51,597 nt of DNA from Planctomycetota bacterium (GCA_019456145.1 VRUL01000021.1:1-51597), one strand, 5' to 3'. Positions 9,618 to 18,888 are shown, counted from the stretch's first letter. The notes: generated by a model from the sequence alone, not told the origin. Translations and numbers: made by a program.

Positions 9618-9956
9618 TTGCTTTTTACTATTAGTGGCAAACATATAGACATTACAGAAGCTATTCGAAAACACGCTGAAGAAAAGACCTCAAAACTCCC
9701 CAAATATTACAATAGTATCAATCAAATTGAGGTGATTATCGATGGCAGTCAGGGCGGCAATACCAGTGTGGAGATAATTGCAAGGGGCGAGCACAGCAAG
9801 GTCTTCATTGTTACAGAAACCGGGGATGATGCTTACAAGTGTATTGACTTGGCGGTCCACAAACTTGAACGGCAGCTCAGAAGAAAAAAGGGCAAAGAAC
9901 GAGACAACAAACACACAGCAGGGACAGGTACTATAGAACAGGACTTAATAACATAG
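9618..9956 (+). CDS. hpf: Ribosome hibernation promoting factor, short form
   Basis: 112 residues, TTG start 7 bases after AAGGAG. The sequence matches the HPF/RaiA fold: ISGKHIDITEAIRKHAEEK, SINQIEVIID, then DDAYKCIDLAVHKLERQLRRKKGK. Short HPF binds the 30S decoding region and with RMF-like factors inactivates ribosomes in stationary phase; this one lacks the C-terminal dimerisation domain of long HPF. Its position before an EIIA-Ntr-like gene mirrors the conserved hpf-ptsN order of rpoN operons, although rpoN is absent here. Confidence 0.93.
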   Translation: MLFTISGKHIDITEAIRKHAEEKTSKLPKYYNSINQIEVIIDGSQGGNTSVEIIARGEHSKVFIVTETGDDAYKCIDLAVHKLERQLRRKKGKERDNKHTAGTGTIEQDLIT

Positions 9957-10062
9957 CCGCACGCAAATACAAGATGCTTTTCACCTGTGAACTTATGATT
10001 GTTGTTTTGTGTTTTTGAAGTGGTCGGGTAGTCCGACTAAAGGCTTGTTTGGAGCAAATAAT

Positions 10063-10536
10063 ATGGGATTTGCGGATTTTTTCTGTTTTGAGGCCATAAT
10101 TCCGGAACTAAAAGCCACAGACCGTAACGGCGCGATTGCAGAGCTTGTTTCGGCACTTGATAAAGCCGGACGACTCGGAAAGGGTAATTGTCAGGGAATT
10201 ACAAAGGCCATGATTAAAAGGGAAAAAGAAGCAAGTACCGGAATGGGTAAAGGAATTGCTGTCCCTCATGTCAAACACCAGGCGGTTAAAGATGTTACTG
10301 CTGCCATAGGATGCAGCAGTGCCGGCATTGATTTTTCGGCTCTCGACAAACAGCCGGTTTATTCGGTGATACTTTTAATAAGTCCAACGGACAATCCCGA
10401 CAAACATTTACAAACGATGGAGCATGTTTTCAAGTGTTTACAGAAGGAAAAATTCCGAAAGTTTCTCAGACAGTCACAGACCGCTGAACAGATTGAAGGG
10501 CTTCTGCGAGAATCTGATGACTATCTGTTGTTATAG
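10063..10536 (+). CDS. ptsN: PTS EIIA-Ntr-like protein
   Basis: 157 residues starting MGFADFFCFEAIIPEL. I chose the ATG at 10063 because GGAG lies 9 bases before it; an upstream in-frame GTG at 10009 lacks a ribosome site. The mannitol/fructose EIIA fold is seen in STGMGKGIAVPHVKH, whose His is the expected phosphorylation site, and in SVILLISPTDNPDKHLQTM. These proteins take phosphate from HPr and usually regulate rather than transport sugar. HPr and Enzyme I follow directly, and no EIIB or EIIC gene is in the window, so a regulatory phosphorelay is the likely role. Confidence 0.87.
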   Translation: MGFADFFCFEAIIPELKATDRNGAIAELVSALDKAGRLGKGNCQGITKAMIKREKEASTGMGKGIAVPHVKHQAVKDVTAAIGCSSAGIDFSALDKQPVYSVILLISPTDNPDKHLQTMEHVFKCLQKEKFRKFLRQSQTAEQIEGLLRESDDYLLL

Positions 10537-10581
10537 TAATTATAAATATATAGTTCTAAAGTAGGGGGACCGGGCCTTAAT

Positions 10582-10929
10582 ATGCAGACAGAGCAGGATT
10601 CACCGGAAAAACTGGTGGCCGAAACGTCGGTTCAGATTAAAAACGCTGATGGACTTCATATGCGCCCCGCAATGCAGTTTGTTGATGTTGCAAACCAGTT
10701 TGAATGCGATATTACTGTCAGCAATGATGAAAATGATGTGGACGGAAAAAGTATTATGCAGATGAGCATGCTTGCAGCGACTTGTGGAACAAAACTGAAG
10801 ATTAAAGCCCAAGGCGATGATGCTAAAGAAGCAATCGATGCTTTGCAAGAGCTTGTGGAAGAAAAGCATTTCGATGAGCCGACGCCAAAATGGAAAAATC
10901 GAAAAAATAAGAAAAAAGACGTAGAATAA
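10582..10929 (+). CDS. ptsH: Phosphocarrier protein HPr with Lys-rich tail
   Basis: 115 residues, longer than the usual 85-90. NADGLHMRPAMQFVDVA carries the phosphorylatable His26. VDGKSIMQMSMLAA carries Ser57 at the position of regulatory Ser46, so control by HPr kinase is possible. An 11-residue N-terminal extension and a basic tail (TPKWKNRKNKKKD) are not part of the core fold. HPr relays phosphate from Enzyme I to EIIA. It lies 45 bases after the EIIA gene and 78 before ptsI. Confidence 0.93.
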   Translation: MQTEQDSPEKLVAETSVQIKNADGLHMRPAMQFVDVANQFECDITVSNDENDVDGKSIMQMSMLAATCGTKLKIKAQGDDAKEAIDALQELVEEKHFDEPTPKWKNRKNKKKDVE

Positions 10930-11007
10930 TAATCCCGTAGACCAAAAGATGAAATAAAAAATTCGATTTGCGTATATCGGATTTATAATAAATAAGAGAA
11001 CTGTGCG

Positions 11008-12747
11008 ATGGAAATCAAAAAAGGAATAGCTGTCTCACCGGGCATTTCTATTGCCAAGTTGTTGATTATCGATTCCGAGGATTACAGAATTCCTCGCCGT
11101 TCAATTATGCCTGTCCAGCGAACGGCCGAGGTTCAGCGAATAAGGAATGCCTTCAAAGATGCAATTGGACAGTTAACTGAACTTGAAGCCGCACAGGATG
11201 ATACCGAGGAAGGCAAAATAAAAGATATTTTTGCCGTCCATCTGCGTTTTCTGCACGATAGGAGCCTGAGAAAGAGAATAACGGATTTGGTCGATTCGAA
11301 GCTGGTAACAGCAGAGTACGCAGTTTCAGTGATTCTGCGCGAGATTGCATCACATTTTTCAAAGATAAAAGATGCTTACATCAGCGAGCGGGCGACCGAT
11401 ATTTATGATATCGAAAGAAGATTGCTCAGGCAGCTTCTGGGCGGCAAGCGTGAGGATATTGAGCATCTGACTGAGGAGGTTGTGATTGTAGCACGCGAAT
11501 TGAGTCCTACACAAACCGCCGGTTTTAACAGGAAGTTTGTCAAGGGCCTGGCTACCGATGCCGGCGGAAGAACCAGTCATACCGCTATTGTTGCACGCTC
11601 TTTAGGCATCCCGGCCATCGTCGCCCTCGAAGACCTTACAGAATGTGTCAGCGGGGGGGATACCGTTATTATAGACGGTAATCGGGGTATCGTCATTGTT
11701 AATCCCGATCAGGCCACAATACAACAGTACGAAGCATATTCACGGGAATTTCTGCTGCTTGAGCATAGACTTGATGAGATAAGGACAAAGCCGGCCATAA
11801 CCCGTGACGGAACAAAGATTACTTTGTTGGGAAATATAGAGTTTCCAGATGAAGCTGAGCTGGTGTTGCAAAAAGGTGGTGAGGGAATAGGATTATACAG
11901 GACGGAGTTCTTGTACCTTAACAGAAAAAGCGAACCGACCGAAAAGGACCATTACCAGGCATATGCTGAGACCATTGGCTTTCTTAAGCAACGTCCGGTG
12001 ACAATAAGGACAATGGATCTCGGAGCCGATAAATATACTCAAAGCAAGCGTTTTGCCCCTGAGCCGAATCCGTTTTTGGGATTGAGGTCCATCAGATTTT
12101 GCCTGCAGAACCTTACCATGTTCAAAATACAATTGCACGCTGCTTTGCGAGCGTCCGTTCTCGGCGATGTCAGGATTATGTTTCCATTAATCAGCAATCT
12201 CCAGGAAATGAAGCAGGCTACTATGATTTTGCGAGATGTTATGGAGGACCTTGATGAAGAGTCTATAGCCTACAATAAGAACATTCAGATAGGCATTATG
12301 GTTGAGACGCCCTCGGCGGCTTTAACGGCTTCTACACTGGCAAGAGACGCCGATTTTCTAAGTATCGGAACCAACGACCTTATCCAATATACTCTTGCTG
12401 TTGACAGGGGAAATGAATTGGTTTCTGCATTATACTCGGCTGCTGATCCTGCTGTGCTGCGCCTTATAAGGACCGTTATACAGGATGCGCACAAAGCGCA
12501 GATAGACGTCAGCGTTTGTGGAGAGATGGCTTCGGAGCCCGAGTACATTATGCTGCTGCTGGGCTTGGGCATCAGAACAATTTCACTTACTCCACCGATG
12601 ATTCCCGAGATAAAGCAGATTATTCGCTCTGTTACAATACAGGATTGCAACAACCTGGCAAGAACAATTCTTGGCATGAACACTGAAAGGCAGATTACAA
12701 GATATCTCCGTGATGCAACGCAAAAGATTTTGCCCGAAGCCTTTTGA
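11008..12747 (+). CDS. ptsI: Phosphoenolpyruvate-protein phosphotransferase (Enzyme I)
   Basis: 579 residues, the normal length. Enzyme I autophosphorylates with PEP and passes the phosphate to HPr in the cytoplasm. Visible signatures are the active-site His191 in DAGGRTSHTAIVARSLGIPA, the PEP-barrel motifs GIGLYRTEFLYLNR, RTMDLGADK, GIMVETPSAAL and GTNDLIQYTLAVDRGNE, and the C-terminal Cys-containing DVSVCGEMASEPEY. Last gene of the hpf-EIIA-HPr-EI run. The hairpin downstream belongs to the opposite strand. Confidence 0.96.
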   Translation: MEIKKGIAVSPGISIAKLLIIDSEDYRIPRRSIMPVQRTAEVQRIRNAFKDAIGQLTELEAAQDDTEEGKIKDIFAVHLRFLHDRSLRKRITDLVDSKLVTAEYAVSVILREIASHFSKIKDAYISERATDIYDIERRLLRQLLGGKREDIEHLTEEVVIVARELSPTQTAGFNRKFVKGLATDAGGRTSHTAIVARSLGIPAIVALEDLTECVSGGDTVIIDGNRGIVIVNPDQATIQQYEAYSREFLLLEHRLDEIRTKPAITRDGTKITLLGNIEFPDEAELVLQKGGEGIGLYRTEFLYLNRKSEPTEKDHYQAYAETIGFLKQRPVTIRTMDLGADKYTQSKRFAPEPNPFLGLRSIRFCLQNLTMFKIQLHAALRASVLGDVRIMFPLISNLQEMKQATMILRDVMEDLDEESIAYNKNIQIGIMVETPSAALTASTLARDADFLSIGTNDLIQYTLAVDRGNELVSALYSAADPAVLRLIRTVIQDAHKAQIDVSVCGEMASEPEYIMLLLGLGIRTISLTPPMIPEIKQIIRSVTIQDCNNLARTILGMNTERQITRYLRDATQKILPEAF

Positions 12748-12842
12748 AGACCCTGTGTCCCGTTAAGTTACACTAACAACTTCGTAATCTGAAACAGACT
12801 ATTTTATCCAGTTTTCCGCAAACCTGGCAAAACGCGGGATTG

Positions 12843-12876
12843 AAAAAAAGCCGTTCCCGCTAACTGCGGGAACGGC
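12843..12876 (-). terminator. Intrinsic terminator of the exported Cys-rich protein gene
   Basis: Perfect 11-bp stem GCCGTTCCCGC / GCGGGAACGGC (12850-12860 and 12866-12876) with a 5-base loop, followed on the minus strand by seven T. There is no T-tract on the plus side, so it serves the minus gene ending at 12986 rather than ptsI. Confidence 0.85.
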
Positions 12877-12985
12877 ACCTGTGGTTTCATGAATCTTTTC
12901 GTCACCCTGGACCACTGTTCCTTCAGTAGAACACAACATCACCCGTGCGTAAACCGCATCTCTATTCAAAGTATAATTCTGCGTA

Positions 12986-14986
12986 CTATTCTGCTCCGGG
13001 TATCGATTCTGTTAAGTATCGGTTGAACTCGATTGCGAGGTCTTTGAGGTCTACTATGTTGTTGCGGTCCAAATCGGCGCAGTCTGTACATTCGTCGCAC
13101 TCTCCTTCGATCGTTATAACCACCGAACCTTCCGCTTCCGACCCCTTGGCATCGGTTACAGTCAAGGTGATCGTGTGAGGCAAGGGGCTGCAGTCACAAG
13201 ACGTGTCCGGGCAGTGTACGCTGAGCAAGTCAGTCTGGAAGCTTTTTTTGGTGGACAGCACGCCGTCTACGCTGGACTCCCACCTGTAGTTATAAGGTGT
13301 GGTTCCAAATCCTGCCACTACCTGGCAGTCGAAATCGACGGTGTCTCCCTGATTAAAAGTCTGAAATTCCGCCGGTTTGATTATCGTTACGACTGGAGGG
13401 AAATAACTCTGTGCTGCGGGTATGAAAGTGTCTGCTTTCAGAACCAATATATCATCCTGGTAGTACTCCACTGGAATATTCCAGCAAGGTATAAGCTCTG
13501 TCTGGGATTCCCGACCTGAGTGTTCATAATAGCCCTGGGTGGCTTCCGTAAGAATTGGTACCGTCCGGTTGTATGTTACTTGAGCTTTTACAGGGGAAAT
13601 GGCCTCTCCATATTGATCAAACAAAGACCAGGTCGTATCTCTATCATTAACCGGAATTGAGCCCACTACTTCGACATTCCGCCAGTTGCCCATAGCCCCC
13701 ATAACCTCGCCATCTGGAGCAAGATAGACCTTCAACCTCGCACCGGCACCGAAGACTGACACCATTTGTCCTCCTGCTGCGCTTCCCGGAAGCTGTCGGG
13801 CCCAAACGACGCTAGTATTCTGGAAAAGACGCTGCCTTTCCACACCCTGATCGCTTTCCTCCACTAAGGTATCAAATTCTACACTATAAGCTCCTGCGTC
13901 CTGTGGAAGAAGGCCGTTACCCTCTAAGAAACTAAGTGCCACTTCTGGGGCCTGATCTTCAGGGTATTGTCCCGCATTCAGGTCAGCTACGAACAGTTTG
14001 CTGTTGTCATGAAAATAAAAGTGTCCGGTGGCCTTAGTTACTTCAAAAACCTTATTATCATCAATGATCATTACTGAAGAGTCACTCGTCTGGCCTACTT
14101 GACCGGTCATCCCAAATGCTCTTCCGATTGATTGAACGTATTGTTCGTTCACAGTACGTGGGACAACCCTGTATACGTTCATTGCTGTCAGATTATTGAC
14201 GGGCAGATACGGTGGACTGCCTGCCACATGGTCCCAATACCAGTACCATCCGTTGTAAGTAGGGTCTGACGAAACATAACCTTGGCCCCAAAGATGGTCG
14301 TTATAGTTATTATGTACTTCTGCAAGAACACGGGCTACTGTCCCGCTTGGCTGAGTCTCGTCGGTGGTATTAAACCACGCCTGTGTAACGGTCTGGCCGG
14401 GAATGGTCAACCAGAATATCGTCGTTTTTTTCATCCTTTCGGCCCATCTCCTGCCGAAATTAGTAGCACCATAGCTGTTGGTCTTAAACGCTAACATCAA
14501 GTGCAGCCCATCAAAGGTTGTGTACCAATATGCCCTGGAGCTATCGCGCAATAATTTGCAGCACTTAACCGCTATCCATTCCAGGTCATAGTCACCCCAT
14601 GCCCGCCGGGCCTCCCCAGGAGTCACAGAGCCGTCAGTAAACGGTATCGCACTGAGAGTCTTGCCCCAGTATGAATCCCAAGCTGTGCCACAGTGACTAT
14701 TTCGAAAGTGAATATCAGTGCCATCAATCCAGGAATTCTCGCTGCCTCCGGAAGCAGAACTTTTGTAATAGTCTTCGCTGCAGGAGCTGCAGCCCAGAGA
14801 AAATACTTGACCCCATCCCGGGAAGCTATCAACCTTGTTGTTGAATCTATCGACACAAGTCTCAAAGTATGAGCCATCACAGCCTCCACAGCCGGATGAT
14901 TGCCAGGCAAATGTTTGAAGGGGCAACAGTAGTAAAGCCGAAACAACCACAAAACAGACAATTAAGGATTTTCTAAAATCAGACAT
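12986..14986 (-). CDS. Exported Cys-rich protein, DUF6345-like, with Ig-like and dockerin-like C-terminus
   Basis: 666 residues from ATG 14986, with GGAGG 8 bases upstream; a TTG at 15001 would be five codons longer but sits on the ribosome site. Signal peptide 1-28 (VSALLLLPLQTFA). Residues 33-145 are rich in Cys (GCGGC, LGCSSCS, SHCG, KCCKLL). The block DIHFRNSHCGTAW (91-103) ... GDYDLEWIAVKCCKLL (131-146) ... FDGLHLMLAFKTN resembles DUF6345 as I remember it. A PKD/Ig-like segment covers about 540-630, and the end (CADLDRNNIVDLKDLAIEF) is a dockerin-like motif. The function is unknown. The SHCG and KCC pair could be a His-Cys dyad of a caspase-like fold (inference). Monocistronic, with its own terminator. 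Confidence 0.82.
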   Translation of the reverse strand: MSDFRKSLIVCFVVVSALLLLPLQTFAWQSSGCGGCDGSYFETCVDRFNNKVDSFPGWGQVFSLGCSSCSEDYYKSSASGGSENSWIDGTDIHFRNSHCGTAWDSYWGKTLSAIPFTDGSVTPGEARRAWGDYDLEWIAVKCCKLLRDSSRAYWYTTFDGLHLMLAFKTNSYGATNFGRRWAERMKKTTIFWLTIPGQTVTQAWFNTTDETQPSGTVARVLAEVHNNYNDHLWGQGYVSSDPTYNGWYWYWDHVAGSPPYLPVNNLTAMNVYRVVPRTVNEQYVQSIGRAFGMTGQVGQTSDSSVMIIDDNKVFEVTKATGHFYFHDNSKLFVADLNAGQYPEDQAPEVALSFLEGNGLLPQDAGAYSVEFDTLVEESDQGVERQRLFQNTSVVWARQLPGSAAGGQMVSVFGAGARLKVYLAPDGEVMGAMGNWRNVEVVGSIPVNDRDTTWSLFDQYGEAISPVKAQVTYNRTVPILTEATQGYYEHSGRESQTELIPCWNIPVEYYQDDILVLKADTFIPAAQSYFPPVVTIIKPAEFQTFNQGDTVDFDCQVVAGFGTTPYNYRWESSVDGVLSTKKSFQTDLLSVHCPDTSCDCSPLPHTITLTVTDAKGSEAEGSVVITIEGECDECTDCADLDRNNIVDLKDLAIEFNRYLTESIPGAE

Positions 14987-15389
14987 TTTCCATACCTCCA
15001 ATTAAAGTTATAAAAACGATGTGAAAATTCTTACGACACAAAAAAAACTAATCCGGTGTTGTCAATCAAATTCATGGGCAGCTCTTTCCTGAAATATAAT
15101 ATACAAGCGGTGGTAAACTTTTTATATACAGCATACCTCCTTCTTTGATAGGACTTTATACGGGGGTTTGTATCAGCACGTTCCTCGCAACGTCCAAAGG
15201 CCAATTATGGTATCCTTGTCTTTAAATTGCAAGAGAAATATTGCTAATAACTACTATTATTTTTGTGAAAGCTTATCGAATTTGTATCGGAGTTGAGAGA
15301 AGAGATTCATTTTCAACTGTTACAGAGAGCAGGATTGAAATGTACAGCTTTAGGGTGGAAACATATCAATCTGTCAATAAATGCTCTCT
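14987..15389. other. Intergenic region, no gene seen
   Basis: AT-rich spacer between two minus-strand genes. A TTGACA box (minus, 15060-15065) has no convincing -10 at normal spacing. No repeat or RNA signature is recognised. Confidence 0.5.
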
Positions 15390-15899
15390 TTACGGCCAAA
15401 ACGCCGCGACTGCGATAGTTGCCCAAATGACAAAGCCGAGACTGATTTTGATAGTGATACCGAGCAGTTCACCTATGCCTGCACCCAGGCCGGAACGGGC
15501 CGAATCTTTCATCTGTCGGCCGGACGCTAATTCAAATAGACAAGCTCCCGTACCCGCTCCAACACAGGCGCCGATAAGAGTTCCGAACAAAAGTATGGGG
15601 ATAAGAAATGTACCAAGAACGGCACCTGAAATAGCGCCTCCAAGTGCTCCAAATGAGCCCCACCACTGTGCACCCGCTTTCCTCGCCCCGCCAATGCCGC
15701 CGAAGAATTCGAACAATTCACCAAGCGTAGCAAGCACAACTATTGCTATCAGCGTGTAGATAGAGAAAACTCCCTCCTGCCACCATGCAAAAAGGCAGGT
15801 CGATATGACGATGAGCCAGTTGCCCGGCAGCGCAAAAAGCACTAACACAAGGAAAAGAGCGTTCAGCAGAACCAGTAAGATTATCCAGAGATAGACCAT
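15390..15899 (-). CDS. DUF456 family membrane protein
   Basis: 169 residues, almost entirely hydrophobic. N-terminal LWIILLVLLNALFLVLVLFALPGNW is the DUF456 signature, followed by Gly/Ala-rich spans (FFGGIGGARKAGAQWWGSFG, GTLIGACVGAGTGACLFEL) and a final membrane segment. The family has four to five spans and unknown function. ATG at 15899 has no evident ribosome site. It is divergent from the DUF2344 gene, with 276 bases between them in which I see no gene. Confidence 0.88.
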   Translation of the reverse strand: MVYLWIILLVLLNALFLVLVLFALPGNWLIVISTCLFAWWQEGVFSIYTLIAIVVLATLGELFEFFGGIGGARKAGAQWWGSFGALGGAISGAVLGTFLIPILLFGTLIGACVGAGTGACLFELASGRQMKDSARSGLGAGIGELLGITIKISLGFVIWATIAVAAFWP

Positions 15900-16175
15900 T
15901 AGCTGATTCTAAAGCAAAAACAAGAAAAGCAAAAGCAAATTCATCAGTAACTCATCATAAAGCCAAGGAAAAATATACGCTCTAAGCTCAAGGCGCACCA
16001 CTAAGAACACACTTTTATGAAAAAATGCTTGTTTTTAATGCCAGGATAGGCATAATACTCAAAAGGCTTACCAAACGCGCTGTATTGCCTTTGGAGGCCC
16101 GGATAATAGGCTGTCAATACTACTGAAAACTGAATAAGGGATACGCACATAACAGTCTCGAACGAAACTATCCTT

Positions 16176-16823
16176 ATGGTAATAAAATTCAAAATAGGAG
16201 GGAGCCTTCGGTTCCTCTCGCACGCTGAAACGCTCAGGCTTTTTCAGCGGGCATGCGTTCGCGCCGGTATCGACATGCAATACAGCAGAGGTTTCAATCC
16301 TCGTCCGAAATTGTCATTGCCGTTACCGAGAACTGTCGCCGTTGCCTCCGAAGATGATTTACTCTGTCTTCGGGTAAGACGTGATACGAACGGATCGAGT
16401 GTGATCGATTACCTGTCACGCATCAGGGACGGACTCTCCGGCCAATTACCGAAAGACTGTGAAGTGCTTTCAGTTGAGGCCGCAGATGCAAAAGTCTCAT
16501 TTCAGCCTGCCTCAGCTACATACATTTTACCGTTGCGTGCTGAGTATATTAATGAGAAAAAGGCTGTGATTGAGCGTTTGCTCGCAAGTGAAAGTATTAT
16601 TTTAGAGCGCGGCATGGACGCAAAAAAATCGAAATTCAAAAATGTGGACGTCAGGCCTTTCGTCAAATCAATCGAAACCGATGACCAGGCAATAGTTATA
16701 CAATGCAATATCAGTTCGGCCGGTACCATAAGAGTTGAGGAAATTCTAAAGCTCCTGGAGTTGGATACAGAGAAGTTGACAGCGCCGATGAGACGTACCT
16801 ACATACAATGGCAAAGTAATTGA
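16176..16823 (+). CDS. Radical-SAM-associated DUF2344 (TIGR03936) protein
   Basis: 215 residues, ATG without a clear ribosome site. MVIKFKIGGSLRFLSHAETL and DMQYSRGFNPRPKLSLPLP are characteristic of the DUF2344 family. In many bacteria it is next to or fused with a TIGR03960 radical SAM protein and precedes RNase G; here the radical SAM gene is missing upstream but RNase G follows after 91 bases. It is proposed to act in RNA or cofactor modification, but the biochemistry is not established. Confidence 0.87.
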   Translation: MVIKFKIGGSLRFLSHAETLRLFQRACVRAGIDMQYSRGFNPRPKLSLPLPRTVAVASEDDLLCLRVRRDTNGSSVIDYLSRIRDGLSGQLPKDCEVLSVEAADAKVSFQPASATYILPLRAEYINEKKAVIERLLASESIILERGMDAKKSKFKNVDVRPFVKSIETDDQAIVIQCNISSAGTIRVEEILKLLELDTEKLTAPMRRTYIQWQSN

Positions 16824-16914
16824 CAATTGAAGATTGACTATTGGAATCGGAGTTAACGTCCGATGACAATAGTAAATAGTCAATAGAAAATAAATAATAC
16901 GGTGGGATAAGAAT

Positions 16915-18441
16915 ATGGCAAGAGAGATGCTTATAAATGTGGCTGAGACTGAGGAGTGCAGAGTAGCGGTCGTTGAGGAAGGACGCCTCGAAGAGCTGTA
17001 CGTCGAAAGAGCAAGTATCGGAAGCCACGTCGGAAATGTCTATAAGGCAAAAGTGGCGAATATTGAATCCGGGATACAAGCGGCGTTTGTTGATTTTGGG
17101 ATAGGGAGAAATGGTTTCCTTCACATCAGCGACCTACACCCTCGATATTTGTCCCGCAAAGGTGGCAGGCGCGCCGACAACATCGGAAGAAGAAAATCGC
17201 TGCATGATCGGCCGCCCATCCAGGATTGTCTTCGCAAGGGACAGGAGCTTGTCGTTCAGGTAACAAAGGAAGGCGTAAAGACAAAGGGACCCACACTTAG
17301 CACATATCTTGCTTTACCCGGAAAGTATCTGGTTATGATGCCCTGGATGCAAAAGCACGGGGTTTCACATAAGATTGAAGATGAGGATGAACGAAAGAGA
17401 CTGCGCCAGATTCTGGCACAGAGTAAGCCGCCAAGGGGGATGGGCTTTATCATCAGGACCGCGGGGCAGGGATGCTCAAAAAGGGATATTCAAAATGATT
17501 TGAAGTATCTTAATAGATTGTGGACCGCTATTGAAAAAAGGATAGAAACAGAGCGGGCCCCGGGAGAGCTGTACCAGGAATCGGATTTGGTCATCAGGAC
17601 CATCAGGGATGTCTTTAACAGTAAGATAAGCAAAATAATATGCGATTCCGAAAAGGTCGTTCGGAAAATCAGGGATTTTCTTGCAATTGCCACTCCTCGA
17701 TTTAAGAAAAGGGCAATCTATTATGACGGCAAAGTGCCCCTCTTTCACAAGTACAAGATTGAGGGTGAGATTGATAAGGTCCAGTCACGCACCGTCGAGC
17801 TAAAAGCAGGCGGGTCAATTGTAATAGAGCAGACAGAGGCATTGGTCTCGATTGATGTCAATAGTGGTCGGCACAGAAGGCCTAAAAGCGCAGAACAAAC
17901 TGCTTACGAGACAAATATGGAGGCCGCAGCGGAAATCGCAAGACAACTGAGGTTAAGAGACCTGGGCGGCCTGATAATCTGTGATTTTATTGATATGCAG
18001 AGTGAGAAACACAGAAGGGATGTGGAAAAAGTTTTTCGCACCGCGGCAAAGGCCGACCGCGCGCGCTCCAGAATACTGAGGATGAGCAGGTTCGGTGTCC
18101 TCGAAATGACACGCCAGAGAATTCGCCCTTCTCTGCAGTCAAGCACATATCTGGCATGTCCGCATTGTGCCGGTTCAGGCTTTGTAAAAAGCCATGAGTC
18201 GTTAGCTATTGAGGTTATTCGGCTCTTGAATCTTTCGGCCTCACAGGAAGAGATAAAACGCATCGAGCTGTTTGTCTCGCCGGAAGTTGCCCACTACCTC
18301 CAGAACGTAAAGCGGGCAGTGATTGTCCAGATAGAGCAGATTAGTGAGAAACGCGTCACTATCCATTCGGCACCGGATTATACCGGAGAAAAACACAATC
18401 TGGTCTGTTATAATGAACGCGGAAGTGTCGTGAAATTATAA
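16915..18441 (+). CDS. rng: Ribonuclease G / E family
   Basis: 508 residues, the RNase G size without the RNase E C-terminal scaffold. S1 domain with GSHVGNVYKAKVANIESGIQ and FVDFGIGRNGFLHISDL, interrupted by a basic insertion (RKGGRRADNIGRRK). DNase-I-like catalytic part with metal-binding Asp314 (SIDVNSGRHRR) and Asp357 (LIICDFIDMQ), then the zinc-link CPHC at 415-418. It cleaves single-stranded AU-rich RNA, matures 16S rRNA and takes part in mRNA decay. Weak ribosome site GGTGGGATAAGAAT. Likely co-transcribed with the DUF2344 gene. Confidence 0.94.
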   Translation: MAREMLINVAETEECRVAVVEEGRLEELYVERASIGSHVGNVYKAKVANIESGIQAAFVDFGIGRNGFLHISDLHPRYLSRKGGRRADNIGRRKSLHDRPPIQDCLRKGQELVVQVTKEGVKTKGPTLSTYLALPGKYLVMMPWMQKHGVSHKIEDEDERKRLRQILAQSKPPRGMGFIIRTAGQGCSKRDIQNDLKYLNRLWTAIEKRIETERAPGELYQESDLVIRTIRDVFNSKISKIICDSEKVVRKIRDFLAIATPRFKKRAIYYDGKVPLFHKYKIEGEIDKVQSRTVELKAGGSIVIEQTEALVSIDVNSGRHRRPKSAEQTAYETNMEAAAEIARQLRLRDLGGLIICDFIDMQSEKHRRDVEKVFRTAAKADRARSRILRMSRFGVLEMTRQRIRPSLQSSTYLACPHCAGSGFVKSHESLAIEVIRLLNLSASQEEIKRIELFVSPEVAHYLQNVKRAVIVQIEQISEKRVTIHSAPDYTGEKHNLVCYNERGSVVKL

Positions 18442-18483
18442 CGCTTGTTTTGAATTAACCTTGTGCTGCAAGGCGGTTGAAAA

Positions 18484-18783
18484 ATGGAACGGGAAAAAGT
18501 AATAGAGATTCTTAGAAAAGAACTGCCATACTTTGCTTCTGAATATGGCGTAAAGAGAATAGGTCTGTTTGGCTCTTATGCCAAAGGAACACCGATCCAG
18601 GGCAGTGATATAGATATTCTGGTCGAGTTTGAAAGGCCGATAGGGTTTAAGTTTATAGAGTTCACAGAGTATCTTGAGGGACTCTTAGGTACGGGAGTCG
18701 ATATTCTCACACCCGCCGGAATAGAGTCGATAAGGATCGAGAAAGTGGCCAAAGATATTACGGAGAGCATAGTTTATGTCTGA
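18484..18783 (+). CDS. MntA-like minimal nucleotidyltransferase (antitoxin type)
   Basis: 99 residues. The polymerase-beta-like motif FGSYAKGTPIQGSDIDILVEF has the Gly-Ser and the Asp-x-Asp needed for metal and nucleotide binding. MntA proteins AMPylate a HEPN toxin (HepT) encoded directly downstream, usually with overlapping ends. Here the overlap exists but the toxin frame stops after 12 codons, so the enzyme is probably an orphan. It follows rng by 42 bases and is probably a late arrival to that operon. Confidence 0.88.
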   Translation: MEREKVIEILRKELPYFASEYGVKRIGLFGSYAKGTPIQGSDIDILVEFERPIGFKFIEFTEYLEGLLGTGVDILTPAGIESIRIEKVAKDITESIVYV

Positions 18784-18814
18784 AAGAACAGACATAGATT
18801 TTCTTTACGATTGA
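18776..18814 (+). pseudogene. Remnant start of a HepT (HEPN) toxin gene
   Basis: An ATG overlapping the last codons of the MntA-like gene opens MSERTDIDFLYD and then a TGA. The position, the 8-base overlap and the Asp-Ile-Asp start resemble HepT N-termini. The following bases show no continuing HEPN frame and lead into a dispersed repeat, suggesting the toxin was truncated and the gene lost. Identification rests on context and 12 residues. Confidence 0.45.
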
Positions 18815-18888
18815 ACATAGATTGCAGTAAGTTCGAAATGCGAAACAATATCTAATGATCAAAATTCAAATGAAAAAAATGTACATGT

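Noticed and set aside
15241..15759. 172-codon plus-strand frame
   Set aside because: Mostly antisense to the DUF456 gene, whose membrane-protein sequence is clearly the real one.
18484..18814. Complete MntA-HepT toxin-antitoxin pair
   Set aside because: The toxin frame stops after 12 codons and no HEPN sequence follows in any plus-strand frame that I could find.
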